From: Vitis vinifera | Lineage: Eukaryota; Streptophyta; Magnoliopsida; Vitales; Vitaceae | DNA: 64,000 bases | Direction of reading: 5' to 3' | Assembly (NCBI RefSeq): GCF_030704535.1 | Contig: NC_081806.1 | Coordinates: 5,891,501 to 5,955,500, forward strand | In this document: positions 35,481 to 48,019 of the stretch, in pieces | How positions within the stretch are numbered: the first letter of the stretch is position 1 | How the letters are laid out: each line of letters opens with the position of its first letter | Translations under genes and position numbers: made by a program | Notes under the pieces: generated by a model | Told to the model about the DNA's origin: nothing | The model's database searches: none | Seen by the model: the letters and a program-made list of their open reading frames with translations, nothing else

Positions 35481-38400
35481 TTATTTCCCTAAGAGATTCT
35501 TGATCCAGGAAGGCAACCAATGTGATGATGAATATCTAGTGATCACCTCAGCTGATGCCTTTTCTTCCAGGTAAGGCACCACGTACTGTTTCATGTCGCT
35601 GTGGGAGATCCCCAGATGATTTCCTGGAACACTGATGTACTTAACCCTTCCGGCATCATCCAAGGTTTTCAAACCAATCCAGTCCTCAGTGTAAAGCTTT
35701 GTCTGCCCAGATGAAAACATGTCAGAAAACTAAGATGGCATATAAAATTACAACATAAAAGTATCTTCTAATACCAGACTACCTTTTACAAGATTCTAAT
35801 ACATGAGAATCATTACTTCTATTATTGAGCAACCACATAGTAGCCTTAAAACCTTTAAATGACTATAATTTAGTGGTCTGTGTCTGCTATGGATTTTGTT
35901 CACAATGCTGCCAACCAGTTTGATTGTCCACCTTCAGAAGTTCAGATTAGATGACATGGACTGTTATCAGTCTCTTGTTACAATCCGGTGGTTCTCTTCC
36001 CTCCATAATTTGAATTTATACCTTCAGTAAATGGCCCAAGCAGTAACCAACTAGAATCATCATCCAAAATATTTTCGATTGTTTGAGTTCAATTCCTTTA
36101 GACATACATTTTTTCCCTTCGCTTCTAAGAGCTGTTGTAACACCAGTCACCAAAATTAATTTTTCAAATGCAATACCTGTTGTGGAGGCAGAACTGGTTC
36201 AAAGGCCCCGTCTGGGTAATATCCAAACCAAGAGGTTTCTTTAGGTATCAAAACAGTGTCCTGCTCAAACTGTAGAGAAACCAATATGATAAGGTGGCAA
36301 ATATAAATATTCTTGAACAGCTAAACCTACATAAATTGAGTAAAGAGAACAATAATCTGAGGACTAAGAGAGTTATAGTAAGGGAGAAAAAGCTCTTTCA
36401 ACTCACCATGATAAGAACCAAATTCTCTAAGCTACTGAAACGTTCCTTGTAAGTTGAATTCCTCTCATCAGGGAGTTCATTATTAAGCTTTGGTAGAAAT
36501 CTACATTTTTCCAGATACTTGGGGATATCCTGGAAGAGAAAGTTGATTATTATTTTTTTGATCTCAACAATTAGTTCCAAGAGAATAAAGCGATTATAAC
36601 AGGCATAAGTTCATTAATACAACATATAACACATCTGATCAAGGCCAGGGCTATCCTGGCATGACACATCTGGATTCCAGATGGGTGGGGAGTAGGTTGC
36701 AGTTCAAGAAAACTGTTATGCAAAGCCCAAAACCCTACCCAACAGATAAAACACCCACCCACCCCCCAAGAATGGGAGGAAATTGGATATCTAGGGGAAA
36801 ATCAATCAACAAAATATAAATAGATAAGCATAATTTGTTCCCATGACTATAATATCCTAAAATAAATTAAATAAAAAACAACTAGAATGAAACAAGCTGT
36901 TAACTTTCGAATGATTGTATGATTGTAGAGGCTTCATGAATAAACTAATAACAACAGAGCATGCAGTAGAATTTGAAATCATCTCCTGCACTCCGTTAAG
37001 TTATTTTACTCACATTTGGTAGTTTAAGATAACCACTGGGAGCCAAATGAGTCTGCATTCCACAAATCAAAGTTTGTCAAACCTTGTTAGAGGCAAAAGA
37101 ATCAGAAACAGAATCAGAACAAGCATATTTTAGTGAAAAGACAGACAATTGTCTTCAACTAAGAAGTTGCAATGCTACAAAAATCTCAACTGCCAATGAT
37201 GCTGTAAAATTAAAGAAAGCTCAAAGGCAGACGTATACTTGGACATAGTCGCTGTAGATCTGTGATTTGATCAGGTTGTCTGCAATGATGCAGAAAACGC
37301 CAGACTGCAAAAGGAGAAATTCCTAGCATATTAACAGAGCTCGAGATTGGGAAAAATGAAATTTTAATAACATTGTTACCAGGTCCTTCTATGCATGCAA
37401 ATCTAAGATCACTGCTATAGTAATCATTGATTCAAGACACATATCCATGTTGAATTGAACTAGCCAAAAATTTCCAAGTGATACATTGTATAAAAGGGCA
37501 ATTCCTCATTAAAAAATACAAGGCCATTTTAGGTGGACTGCATTGTAGAAATATCAGCAATAACTTGTAAGCATTACAATCATCCTCCAGTATCACAGAA
37601 CTATCATATGACAGTGGTACAATATCATATGATAACATTGTAAATCTGGGAAGGATTCCTCATCCTTCTCATGCACTTGCTTTGTCCATTTCTAATACAT
37701 TCTTTTTTCTGATAAAAAATAAATAGCCAGTCCTTCGAGGGTTGTACTTCATGGACAAAATTTGAATCATGTAATAAAATTTTAGTGTCGATCACACTCT
37801 TGAGCAAAATAGATTTAAACAGCATGGGCTCGGTTGATTATGGCTTGTGATAAGAGTGGAACAATGTGAGACATGCTGTGCCCCCAATTTATTGGATAAA
37901 AGCACAGAAGAAAACAATTATCCAGTCCATCTATGGAAACAGTGTTGCTTGTTGCTCATCATCCATATGCATTTGAAAAGCCTTTGTAACTATCTCTAGT
38001 TTTTCTTTAGGTAAATTGTATTCCAAGTAGTTTACAAGTTGCAGTTAACTTATTCCAAAAAAATCTTATTTTCCCATCCCTTTTTTGGATAGACTAACCT
38101 CATTTCCCAATCTTTAACCAAGCAGTTTTAGAATTCATCACGCATGATATGATAATGATGACCACAAAAGCACTTACCCCACAAAGAGGGACAGAAGCAG
38201 TACCAGCATGAGGTCCTGCTAATGAGACAAAGTTCTTAACCTGTTGCAATGATTGGGAACGAAAAAAATTGAATGCAATCTTGAATTCACAAACTGAAGG
38301 CAGGAAAATGTATCCATATAATTAAAAGAATGGTGATAAAATGGAAAAAAAAAAGTGCAAAAAGCAATGAACAATACTTCACAAACAATCAAGCATTAAT

Positions 38401-40181
38401 AGTCTTACAAAAAACGACATGCTGTTTGGCCTTCGCCCAAGTTGGTTGGATTTAAATTGTTGGTCTATTACCAAATAGCTTAAACTTTTGGGTTAAATTG
38501 GTGTAACTTAACATGGTATTAGAGCATTGGTTCATGGGAGGCCGTAAGTTCAGGTCTCACTGATGTTATTCTCTATTTATTTAGCCCACATGCAAACCAA
38601 AAAAGGCTGATCATGAGGCAGAAGATTAGAGCTTTAGACTAAGCTGAATGATATACACCATGGGTTTATTACCTAAAAGCTTAAGCCATTGGGTCAAATT
38701 CACAGTTTAACATATACCATTAGTGTGTTATGAAGAATACCAAATACTGGAGAATTCATGATAGTAAATAGGAAGAAGCCTCTCACTCAAAGGCTCTGCA
38801 TAATGGCATTAATCAATGGTACCTCTAAACTGCAATTTGATGGATCCCTCTAAAATACATACTATGAGTTCAGTGAATACCTGATCAGATGAAAGCCAAC
38901 ATCCAACTAAATCACACTTCATAATCTTTTCCAAAAAACATAGAGAAACTGTCTGGAGCTTAGTATCATCTGATATAATTAAGTTGGTCAAGAGTTGTCA
39001 AAAGTGGTATAGGTTCATGAAAAACAGGATGCTTTTTATGGATCTAAATGATAATTAGTCAAAAGAGAATTGAAAGCACCATATAGTGGTTTTCAATTAG
39101 AAGTTCAACTGTAATAAACATCATCTGAATTTTGATTGGTTTAATTCATGGTTCCAGGAAGCTCCTCAAAAGGTGATGCTCCCATTCAAGAACTGCAATT
39201 TCATGACTTCTACTTAGAAACTAGTTAGATTCAAAGTTTCCCTGTGACAAGCTAGCAAGGATTGTGATAGAAGCTTGAATTTCCTTAAAAGGGTTCAAAC
39301 TCTCTAGAAGCTCAAATACTTTCATCTACAAATTAGCTTATCACCTGGGAAACATTATAATATATTCCTCTCTTTTCATAATATAGATACTCAAGATAAT
39401 GATATTCACAAATTTTATTACTATTTGAACCATGTGCAAGAAAAGCTAAATCCATTTACTTGCCATGGGCTACAAGAATGATTAGATGACTGTAATGCAT
39501 CTAGTCATCAATCGAGGCTATTCTTTTCTTTTCCTTGATTGCACCACATTTATACTGTATCAGACACATGACTGTCTCAAAATTTTTTTCCTTCAATATA
39601 ATTGGTATTTGAAGATCATGCAACATGACAAATGCACTTATCCACTCTATTTGTTACACTTTAACCCAATGAACAATATATTCTTCCCCTCATATTCCTT
39701 TCACTCATTACCAGATGGTTGAATAGGCACATCAAAACAATCACCACTGAGACTAACCTGGTCATCTCACTGTATCGTCATTTATACTCATTATTTTACA
39801 AATATTAACCTAAAAATTCTACATTCTAAAGAATCTTCCCATCATTCTAGCTTAGAATTTATGCCTACTTGGTTTTAATCAATTAAAACAAGACTATTAG
39901 TAAACAAGAAATACCACAAGACTTCCATTTGAATATGTTCAGAACTAATAAGTAACTGATATAAAAAGGATAAGGACTCATTGCTGACTTGTAAAATGAG
40001 CTTAGTGTGAATTGTGATTAATAATTCACTTGTACATGCTCCACATGTTCTTGTACTAGTTACTGCACCATCATCCTTAGTCCTTCATAACATAAATATA
40101 TCAAGTTGATGCCTCCTTTGCTAATGTCCATCATATCATCCCTCTAGCACCTTTTTTCCATAAATTTATCAACTCATATGA

Positions 40182-40213
<32 letters not shown>

Positions 40214-43200
40214 GAGTTGAAAATACCACGTATATGCCTTTCTCTCCTTTTCAAACCCTTTGATGATTTGCTTAGGAGAAAAGATTTTTCCATGATTGAT
40301 TTCCCTAACATAAAACCAAACTAGTTTTCTCAGACTATTGTTTAACTGCTTAATCTTTGCCCAATCATTCTACTAGTTATAGTACAGTGCATAAGTTTGG
40401 TACCAAGAAAATTTGTGAACTTCAAACATTAGCTCCATTTTCCATTGGGCCAAAATAAATAGGAAAAAGGAATCTTGATTATTTAATCATCACTGTTCAT
40501 GATTTTTAGGTAAATAACATTGGATCCAATTGATACAAAACCTAAGCTATTACTGGAGCTTGCTCCTTGTCCTAGGGCCACTCATCCTGCCTTGTAACTG
40601 TGATTGAAACATCAAGGGTGATGGAGATGTAGGGTGTTTGTGTACAATGAGGGCAATGCTTACACTTGCATGACATAGCAATTGATGGCAACATCTCTCT
40701 CTGTCTGTCACACACACGCAAGCATGCGCACACACACCCACACCCACAAACTTTTCTCTGTAGGTGGATAGAAGGATATCTATATGAAACATGGTACACT
40801 GTCATAGTTCAAAGTTCATCCATTTTACCCCATTCATTGCAGTTGATTTTACTTTTTTCCAATTGCCTAGTGCTACTAAACATATTTGAGAAAATCTCTC
40901 ACATGGATGCCAACATATATAGTCTAAACTCGTCCATGAAAAACGTGTGTAGGTAGTCCTTAAAAAAATGAAGGTTTTGCAAATTTATCCAGGAAAAAGT
41001 GTCTGAGTAGCTCATTGAATAATTAACTGAAAAGGAAGAAAACACTGAACCAGCAAAGTTTTAAGCTCATTCTTACAGGTGGTCCTCCATCGCAGAACTC
41101 AACAACACCTCGACCTATCAAGTTACCCTGTAATACGAAAACAAAAGATCAGAGTGAGAGCCAGCATCCATAAAGCCACCTGAGCGTTATAACTCAAAAA
41201 TATGGAATAAAGAGTGGAGACATTAATATGCTAGCGGTAAGAAAATTAGAAAACCATCCAAAATGAATATATGAACATTCTTTATGAACATATGCTAGAT
41301 AACAGCAGGTCTAATAACCATGGCAACAGCAACAAGAATTAAGATGCATTTGAGCTTAACTGCATGGTCCACTTCATCCACAATCAGAACCAACCAGAAA
41401 TACGAAGTTGTGCTGGAGAAATTATACAGTAAAATCATCCTTAGCTAATGCCATAATAAAGATGTATCATCAGAAATCTTGAACATGTGTTTAATTGAGA
41501 GTTCATTTGATGTTAGAAAATGGATGTTGAGACAGTGAGGCAGTATCAGAATGTAAGAAACTACAAATATGAATTTTGTAAATCACACTTCTCCATCTTG
41601 GCAAGTCCCTGCCAGCCTGTATTTCATCAGAGAAGTTGTATCACAAAAATTATGGATAACATTTGTGATTTATGTGATATTTACATATATTGTACAAGGA
41701 AAAGGCTGATTAAATTGGTCACCTCTTTTTCCCTTTGATTAGAAACTAAATTTTGATAGTTCTAAACACTATGAGATTTCAGCACTTCCAGACCCAAAGT
41801 GGGTTGAAAGAAACTAGGTTCAGCCATATCCCATCAACATGACTCCTCTGTTTCATAAGGCAAGAATTCCTGTCCATTAATTGGGCCCACAAGTACTCAT
41901 TGAATGGATTTTTTGGGTTAATCACCATCAGTAAGCGGCCTCTAAAACACCATCTGGAATGTAGCTATCCTTTGTAAGTTCAATGTTGCATTCCGGAAGA
42001 ATACCCAAGGCAGGTGTTTAAGAAATCCATTTTTAGCTTATTTAAGACAAGGCTCCATATCCCATCAGTTCTTTTTAGATTTTTCAACAAGGTTTGAAAA
42101 TTGTACCATATGGTATAATGCAAGTTTACTCTTTTCATTGAGTGAAGAAAGCACTAATGTGGTGGCTTTCCCCATCAATCACCTTCATTAGGAGTACAAG
42201 GAAAATAATGAACTGCATTTAAAAGGGTATCCGTGCAAGGTGCATTCAAAGCCACCAACATGAGTAAGGGGGTAACAAGTAATTGGTTCTGTGAACTAAG
42301 GGGGTCTATATATATATCGTTCTTCAGTGAAACAGTAGTAATTGAAAGATTCTTTTTACTAGTGACTAAAAAGTTCCATTTTAAATGAGAGATGTCTGTA
42401 ACATCCAACCATCACAATGAGTCGACTCTTAAATTTTCACATGGGAGTTCCAAGGACAGTTACTTTTATGTCAAAAAAGTTTTAGTTGTAAAATTATTTG
42501 GAAAAGATGGGATATTAAGCAGTGCCTAAAGCTTAGATGAAACATGTTGAATTACAAATTTAATGTACAAAAAAATAAAAAAATGAAAATTTGCAATCCT
42601 CATTAATCACCTGGGAGAGACCAACTATGTTGTAACCGCCTCTAAGTTCTTCCATTTCCTTCACCTATATGTTTTATACAGAACTTATCAGAGACAAGAA
42701 AACCTTTAAAGGTCTTGCCAGCAAGAAAACTAAAATTACCACACTGCTTCACCACCTTGTTGCAAACAATTTCTGCCTGCAAAAGATGACACAGTTCAAA
42801 TTGCAATCAGATGATGAAAAACAATGCTTCAAAAATAATGAGCCAATTAGTTTCTATTGTGTTCTTACCTGTTCCTTCATTGGAATAAACCAGGAATCCC
42901 ATGTTCCGTCTCCAACTTCTCTACAGAGAGGAAAAGAAGTAAAGGAATAACATTATATATGCTAAAGAATATACCAACACTATCAATTTACTTCAGAACA
43001 TACAACATAAGGGTGAACACTATTTTTGCAGACTGTTAATAAAACTTTAATATAGAAAGGAAACAAAATAGATGAAATCATGATTACATAATTGCATATT
43101 AGAATTATGTATTCAGATGAATGGTTTTACTAAGTTCTTGATAAATTATTTAAGTGGATAAGTCAATTTAAACTGGATAGTTAAAATAGATTTAAAAACA

Positions 43201-45463
43201 GGAATAGAAATTCAATGCAGAATCTTTTGCAATTATCAGTCACAAAATAAAACCACTCCATAAGAGATAAATGCAGTTGGATTTCCCCTTCTCTTAGATC
43301 GAGTTTTGTTTCTGATGCTGAAATCATGATCCTTTCAAAGTGAAACCGAATATTGTGTGCATCCATTTTTAGATTGCTCTATAAGCAGTGTTTTTCATTT
43401 TTAAACACAGATTCAGTTCACAACAGGTTTAACAGACTGTTAAATAGTATGCCATTAAAAAAATGAAAGTTTCTGTTAATATATCTTTTGCTTGCCTATA
43501 AAAAAAAAAAACAAAAACAAAAACAAACTTGAAGACTGTGAGATTGACATATAAGTAGACCTACTTCTAAGATAAAGATCTCAATGGAATACACGAGCAG
43601 ACCTTCAAGACTTGTGCTAAAAATTGCATCAAGTAATAGTTTATCGTCTTGTTATTGATGTTGTTATTATGTTATTATCATTTCACATAAATAATAGCAA
43701 GCCACATAACCCAAAACGCAAGTTGTTTGGATAGGGATCAGCCTTCACAAACTAAGTTTAGAGTCAGACATCCAGTATGCATGCTATTACTACCTTAAAC
43801 AAAACAAAGTATACAACTATACAGACATACACACAATATCCTTCAGAGTTGGAGAAGTTCCTTAGTAGCTCAGTGAACTGTTTAACTCCTTTGTTGGAGC
43901 ATTGATCTCCAATTCCTGCCATAGATTGGTTATTAGAAAGTATGATTTCAAATAGAAAAGATAATTAAATTGAATTAGAAAGAAAAGAGTAAAAAGTCAA
44001 TCTAAATCTACTATTGCAGTTAATAAATATAGGAAACTGAGCATAGTACTGCTGGGAAAGACAATAGGTCAACCCAAAGAAATAATCCACAAACAACATT
44101 TCACCACAGGAAATACAAGAAGTCAACTGAAAAACAACTTGATCAGATACTTTGAGGCAAGAATACCCTTAATCAATTTCCAAAGTATAAGAATTCAGAG
44201 CAGGAATCATACTGCAATCAATATGAATAACAAAGTAGGTATCGTTGTCAGACAAGCTGAGACTTCTAGGGACAATAATCAAATCGTGTTTTGGATGTCA
44301 AATGGAGCTTGACTTAGTCCATTATATTGCACACAGAAGGACTGCACAAATTGGTGACATAATATGGACTATGGAGACACATATCATGAAATAAAGTAAA
44401 GCTAAGAGAAGGAAATAGGATCTATAGATATCATAGAAAATACGGTGGACTCACTATCATATATAAAACACAATGCACCGACTTGACTTCCGTAGAACAT
44501 TTCAATTCCAAATGCTCCAGCAATATATCTTCAATTTTAATTTAACCAAAAGTTATCTACCATGATATGATTCAACTGCAAAACTATCCATTGGTATATC
44601 TGGCATATAAATTCAACAAATAATCCACAGCTAAGTTGGAAATTTTGTCCAATAAGTTCTAACCATCAAGTAAAGGTTTGGAATCGAAGGTAGCATTACT
44701 TTATAATTGGAGAACCTTAAGACACAGATGAATGTAAGACATCTTGTGATTTGTGGTAGACGCACCACTGCAATGAGATGCAACTTGCAAAACTCCTGTA
44801 CTGTGTTCAGACCCTTCTACATTACTTGCTATACCTTTTTCCCTCAATCAAGCATCTAAATTATATCAATTTATGAGCATAACAATCATTAAATATTCGG
44901 GCCAAATTGAGGGCCCTTTTCTGTGTTATGCAAATGCGAGCTCCTCCTGACAGTGGATCATTGTAACTTCATTATGCGAGGGACCGGGAAGCATGAGGAT
45001 TTTTCTCAAGACAATGTCCTCATGTCACTACTCTACCAGGCCAGAACGAATTTCATCTTTCAAACCCACTGCTATTACAGCAAAATCCCAACCCAGTTCA
45101 TTGCAATTTCCATGGTCAAATTCATGAGAACTACACAAACACATACACACTCAATACATAAACATCAGTATGAAGCAAATATAGAAAGAATCCATAGTAG
45201 ATAGTTCATTCCCTTTTCAACCTTGAAAATACAATCACAAAATCAACAGTCCATATTGGAACAGAGTCTTCAATCAACCATACAACAATAAGCATTGAAA
45301 GCTTTAGCTTAAAGAAACAATATTATCAATTAAAAAAAAAAAAAACAATCATGCTTAAGAAAAAGGAAAAGTTACCATGGAGTACAATGAAAGGAATGGA
45401 ATATGATAATTGGAAAATGATGAAGAAGCTGAGCAAGATTGTGAAAGATGGAGAGGAACCCAT
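35481..45463 (-). CDS. Palmitoyl-protein thioesterase (PPT1-like)
   Basis: Twelve exons on the minus strand (high to low): 45463-45376, 43915-43831, 42920-42869, 42776-42756, 42664-42611, 41127-41077, 38240-38178, 37304-37239, 37052-37014, 36529-36407, 36269-36177 and 35702-35481. They give 318 residues with every join in frame. A signal peptide spans residues 1-23 (hydrophobic ILLSFFIIF). The alpha/beta hydrolase fold begins with IPFIVLHGIGDQC. Ser99 in GLSQG is the nucleophile, Asp252 in LYTEDW and His274 in GNHLGIS complete the triad, equivalent to human PPT1 Ser115, Asp233 and His289. The family removes palmitate from cysteines of proteins in lysosomes; in plants a vacuolar or secretory site is inferred. 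Length equals the family norm (about 300-320), so it is probably functional. The specific plant substrate is not known to me. Confidence 0.93.
38450..38730. repeat. Retroelement-like repeat pair in a thioesterase intron
   Basis: Two diverged copies of a block (taccaaatagcttaaactt followed by ttgggtt and aacat) lie near 38466-38526 and 38664-38726. The first is followed by ATGGTATTAGAGCA, close to the TGGTATCAGAGC primer-binding site of plant LTR elements. It is probably a fragment of a retrotransposon end. Confidence 0.5.
40171..40219. repeat. Palindromic (TA)n tract
   Basis: AACTCATAT at the left and ATATGAGTT at the right bracket a long TA run, so the whole tract is a near-perfect palindrome that could extrude as a cruciform. 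It lies in the 2.8-kb intron of the thioesterase gene. Confidence 0.8.
40708..40752. repeat. CA-rich imperfect microsatellite
   Basis: cacacacg, cgcacacacac and ccacacccac units make an interrupted CA repeat in the same thioesterase intron. Confidence 0.7.
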
Positions 45464-48019
45464 GATTGATTCCTCCTAACGGGAATGGGTTTTCGTGGGC
45501 TTTTGAGGTTTCCAGCAACTTTTGCAGAAATCGATGAGGAGACAGACACCCAACTGCTAAGAGTCAGGCACCAATTAGATTTTGGTTGGACTTTCAGTTA
45601 CGGGATTAGGATTAAGATCCTCTGCAGTCCTACGGAGTTCTTACGGTTCAGTGAACTGTAGCTTGCAACGTAGGCAAAATTATCGTTATTGCTTATTATC
45701 ATTGGTTATCATTTTTAAGATTGTGAAGTCTGACCCATTATCCAACGTTCCAATGGATCAAATCCATTTATCCTTCACATCAATCAACATACTATTGGAT
45801 TATTTGATTGAGTTTCTTCATGGAATTGGATTGTATGATTGAATTTCTTTGAGGGTGGGCAAATCCTTTTGGCTTCATTCAACAATTATTCATTTATTAT
45901 AGAAATTTCAAATTTGTTAGGCTTATTTATTTTATACATTAACAAATAAAGAAAATATGGAAAATAAGGTTTAATAGATAGGTTATTTAAATTTGTTATA
46001 AAATGGAAAATAAATATGGAAAAATAATAGGAATTTTTAGTAAATAAAAGGAAGAATAATATGTATTAAGAAATAAATAAATAAGGAAAAAAATGCACAT
46101 GACATGATAGGAATTTTTAGTAAATAATTTTTTATATAGAAAGGTAGGAAAATATATACTAAATAATAAATAAATATAAAAAATACAAAGTGTAGATTGT
46201 AGTAGATAAATTATTTATGGTCAGTAATTATTTTTAAAAATAATTTTTTATTTTCTAAAATAAAAAAAGTAGGAAGTCATGTTTAAGATTTAAAAATAAA
46301 AAGCAGTTTTTTATTTTTAAAAATATATCTAAAAAATGATTAAAAATAAAGTATTATATATAAAAATTATTTTTAAAACATACTTAAAAATATAGAAAAT
46401 ATGTTAAAAATATTTTAAATTTAAAAAAAACATTTATTTTACAAAATATTAAAAAATAGTTTTAAAAAATTATTCTAAAAAATTATTAACTAAAATTATT
46501 TTTGAAAAATAGTTATCAAATAAAATCTTAAATTCTTTATAAAAAAATTTACAGATGAATGGAAAAACACTATGAATTTTTAGTAGATAAATTATTTAAT
46601 TATATTATATAAAGTTATGAAAATGTATATTAAACAATAAAGAAACATGAAAAAACAAACTTTAATAAATGCATTTTTTTTTTTATATATATTATAGAAT
46701 TACAAAAATAAAAAATTTCAAGAAATACCAAAATACAAGAATAAGTAAATAAATAAATTATTTAAAAATCTTTGTAAATAAGAATATATATATTAAATAA
46801 TAAAGAAATAGATACATGATCAAAATAATTAAGGAAATGCATAAAATCAACGGTATAATGGATATCAATTACATGCACATAATCAAGCAGGTAACAAACA
46901 TGAATTCCCTTTGATAGATAATTCCATAAATTATAAGTAATGAAATATTAATTAAGGAGATGCAATAAAATCAAGTGCATAGTAGGAAGTCAAATATGTA
47001 ACAGACAATAATCCTGATGATTCCATAAATTAAGACAATCAAATAGTATTATATACTCGATTTTAATTCTTTCCCGTTATGGGCTTGATTTTGTGATTCC
47101 CTTAATAGTTAGCAGGAAAGATATGTAGCATGGATGAAATTGACATTGTTTCATATGTTGGTCCAAACATTTTCTTCAACGATTCTGAAAGCTTCTCTCT
47201 ATGCTTTTTGTGCTGGAAGCTTTGGTGTTTTTGGCCACCATTTGAGGGAAATTTTTTGAGTTGTGAAGTGGGTTCATGTTGAAGATACCCACCACTGTTT
47301 GAGTCTCTGTAGGTACACATTGTTTCAACTACGGCTTCTGTTGCTAATTTTCACGAAGGATTTGAAATTGAATATCTTCTAGTGTTTGTTTATTGGCGCT
47401 AAGAGAATGGGGTAAATTTACTGCTGTTTGGTCGAGAGAATGAAACAAAAAGGAAAGAAAATGGGATTTTGAGAATGGTTCTTCTTTGTTTTGGTAACTG
47501 AAAGTTGTGAGCAGCTTACTCTATGGGGTAAGCCAAAGTGTTGTGTGATAGGTTCCTGAGTTTAGGTTTTGGTTATATGGGTTACCGCTAACTTAAGAAT
47601 CAAATGTTCAGAATTTTAATTTCTTATATTTTCCTGCCATTTCTTCATTTTTGTGATTCTGTTATGTATTTATACTGCAATACCAATTTGTGGGCTGAAA
47701 CTGCAATGTGAAATGCAGTAGACTAATGAAATTTCAGTTAGCCATCTAGCAACTCCTGAGAAGTGTCATGTTTGATTTTTCATGTTAGAGAGTTTGGGAG
47801 TGTTTCTATTTGAAGTGCTTTCTCTAGAACCATTATGGGAGAATCAACTATCAAGTGCTTGTTTTCTTAGGAAGCACCACAAGTGATTTTTCAACTTTTC
47901 TAGTAGTTATCAAATGGATTTTATTTATCCTTTTGTGTGACTCCTTGGCCTTAAACATATGGTAACAATGCAAAGTGTGTGGGTGCTAATGGGTGTAAAT
48001 TTCTGCATCATATAGTAAT
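45464..48019. other. Intergenic between divergent genes
   Basis: This separates the thioesterase 5' end (minus) from the ATPase-like 5' end (plus). 45900-46900 is extremely AT-rich. 47050-48019 is more balanced and probably contains the ATPase-like promoter and leader; no clear TATA box could be assigned. Confidence 0.45.
45990..46800. repeat. Degenerate AT-rich repeat field
   Basis: The block ggaatttttagtaaataa recurs at about 46029 and 46108, with related forms (gtagataaattattt) near 46200 and 46577. Runs of aataaataaataa are frequent. It is a decayed tandem array. Confidence 0.5.

Noticed and set aside
47102-47320. Minus-strand 72-codon frame upstream of the ATPase-like gene
   Set aside because: No domain, no splice partners, and a position in the probable promoter/leader of the plus-strand gene.
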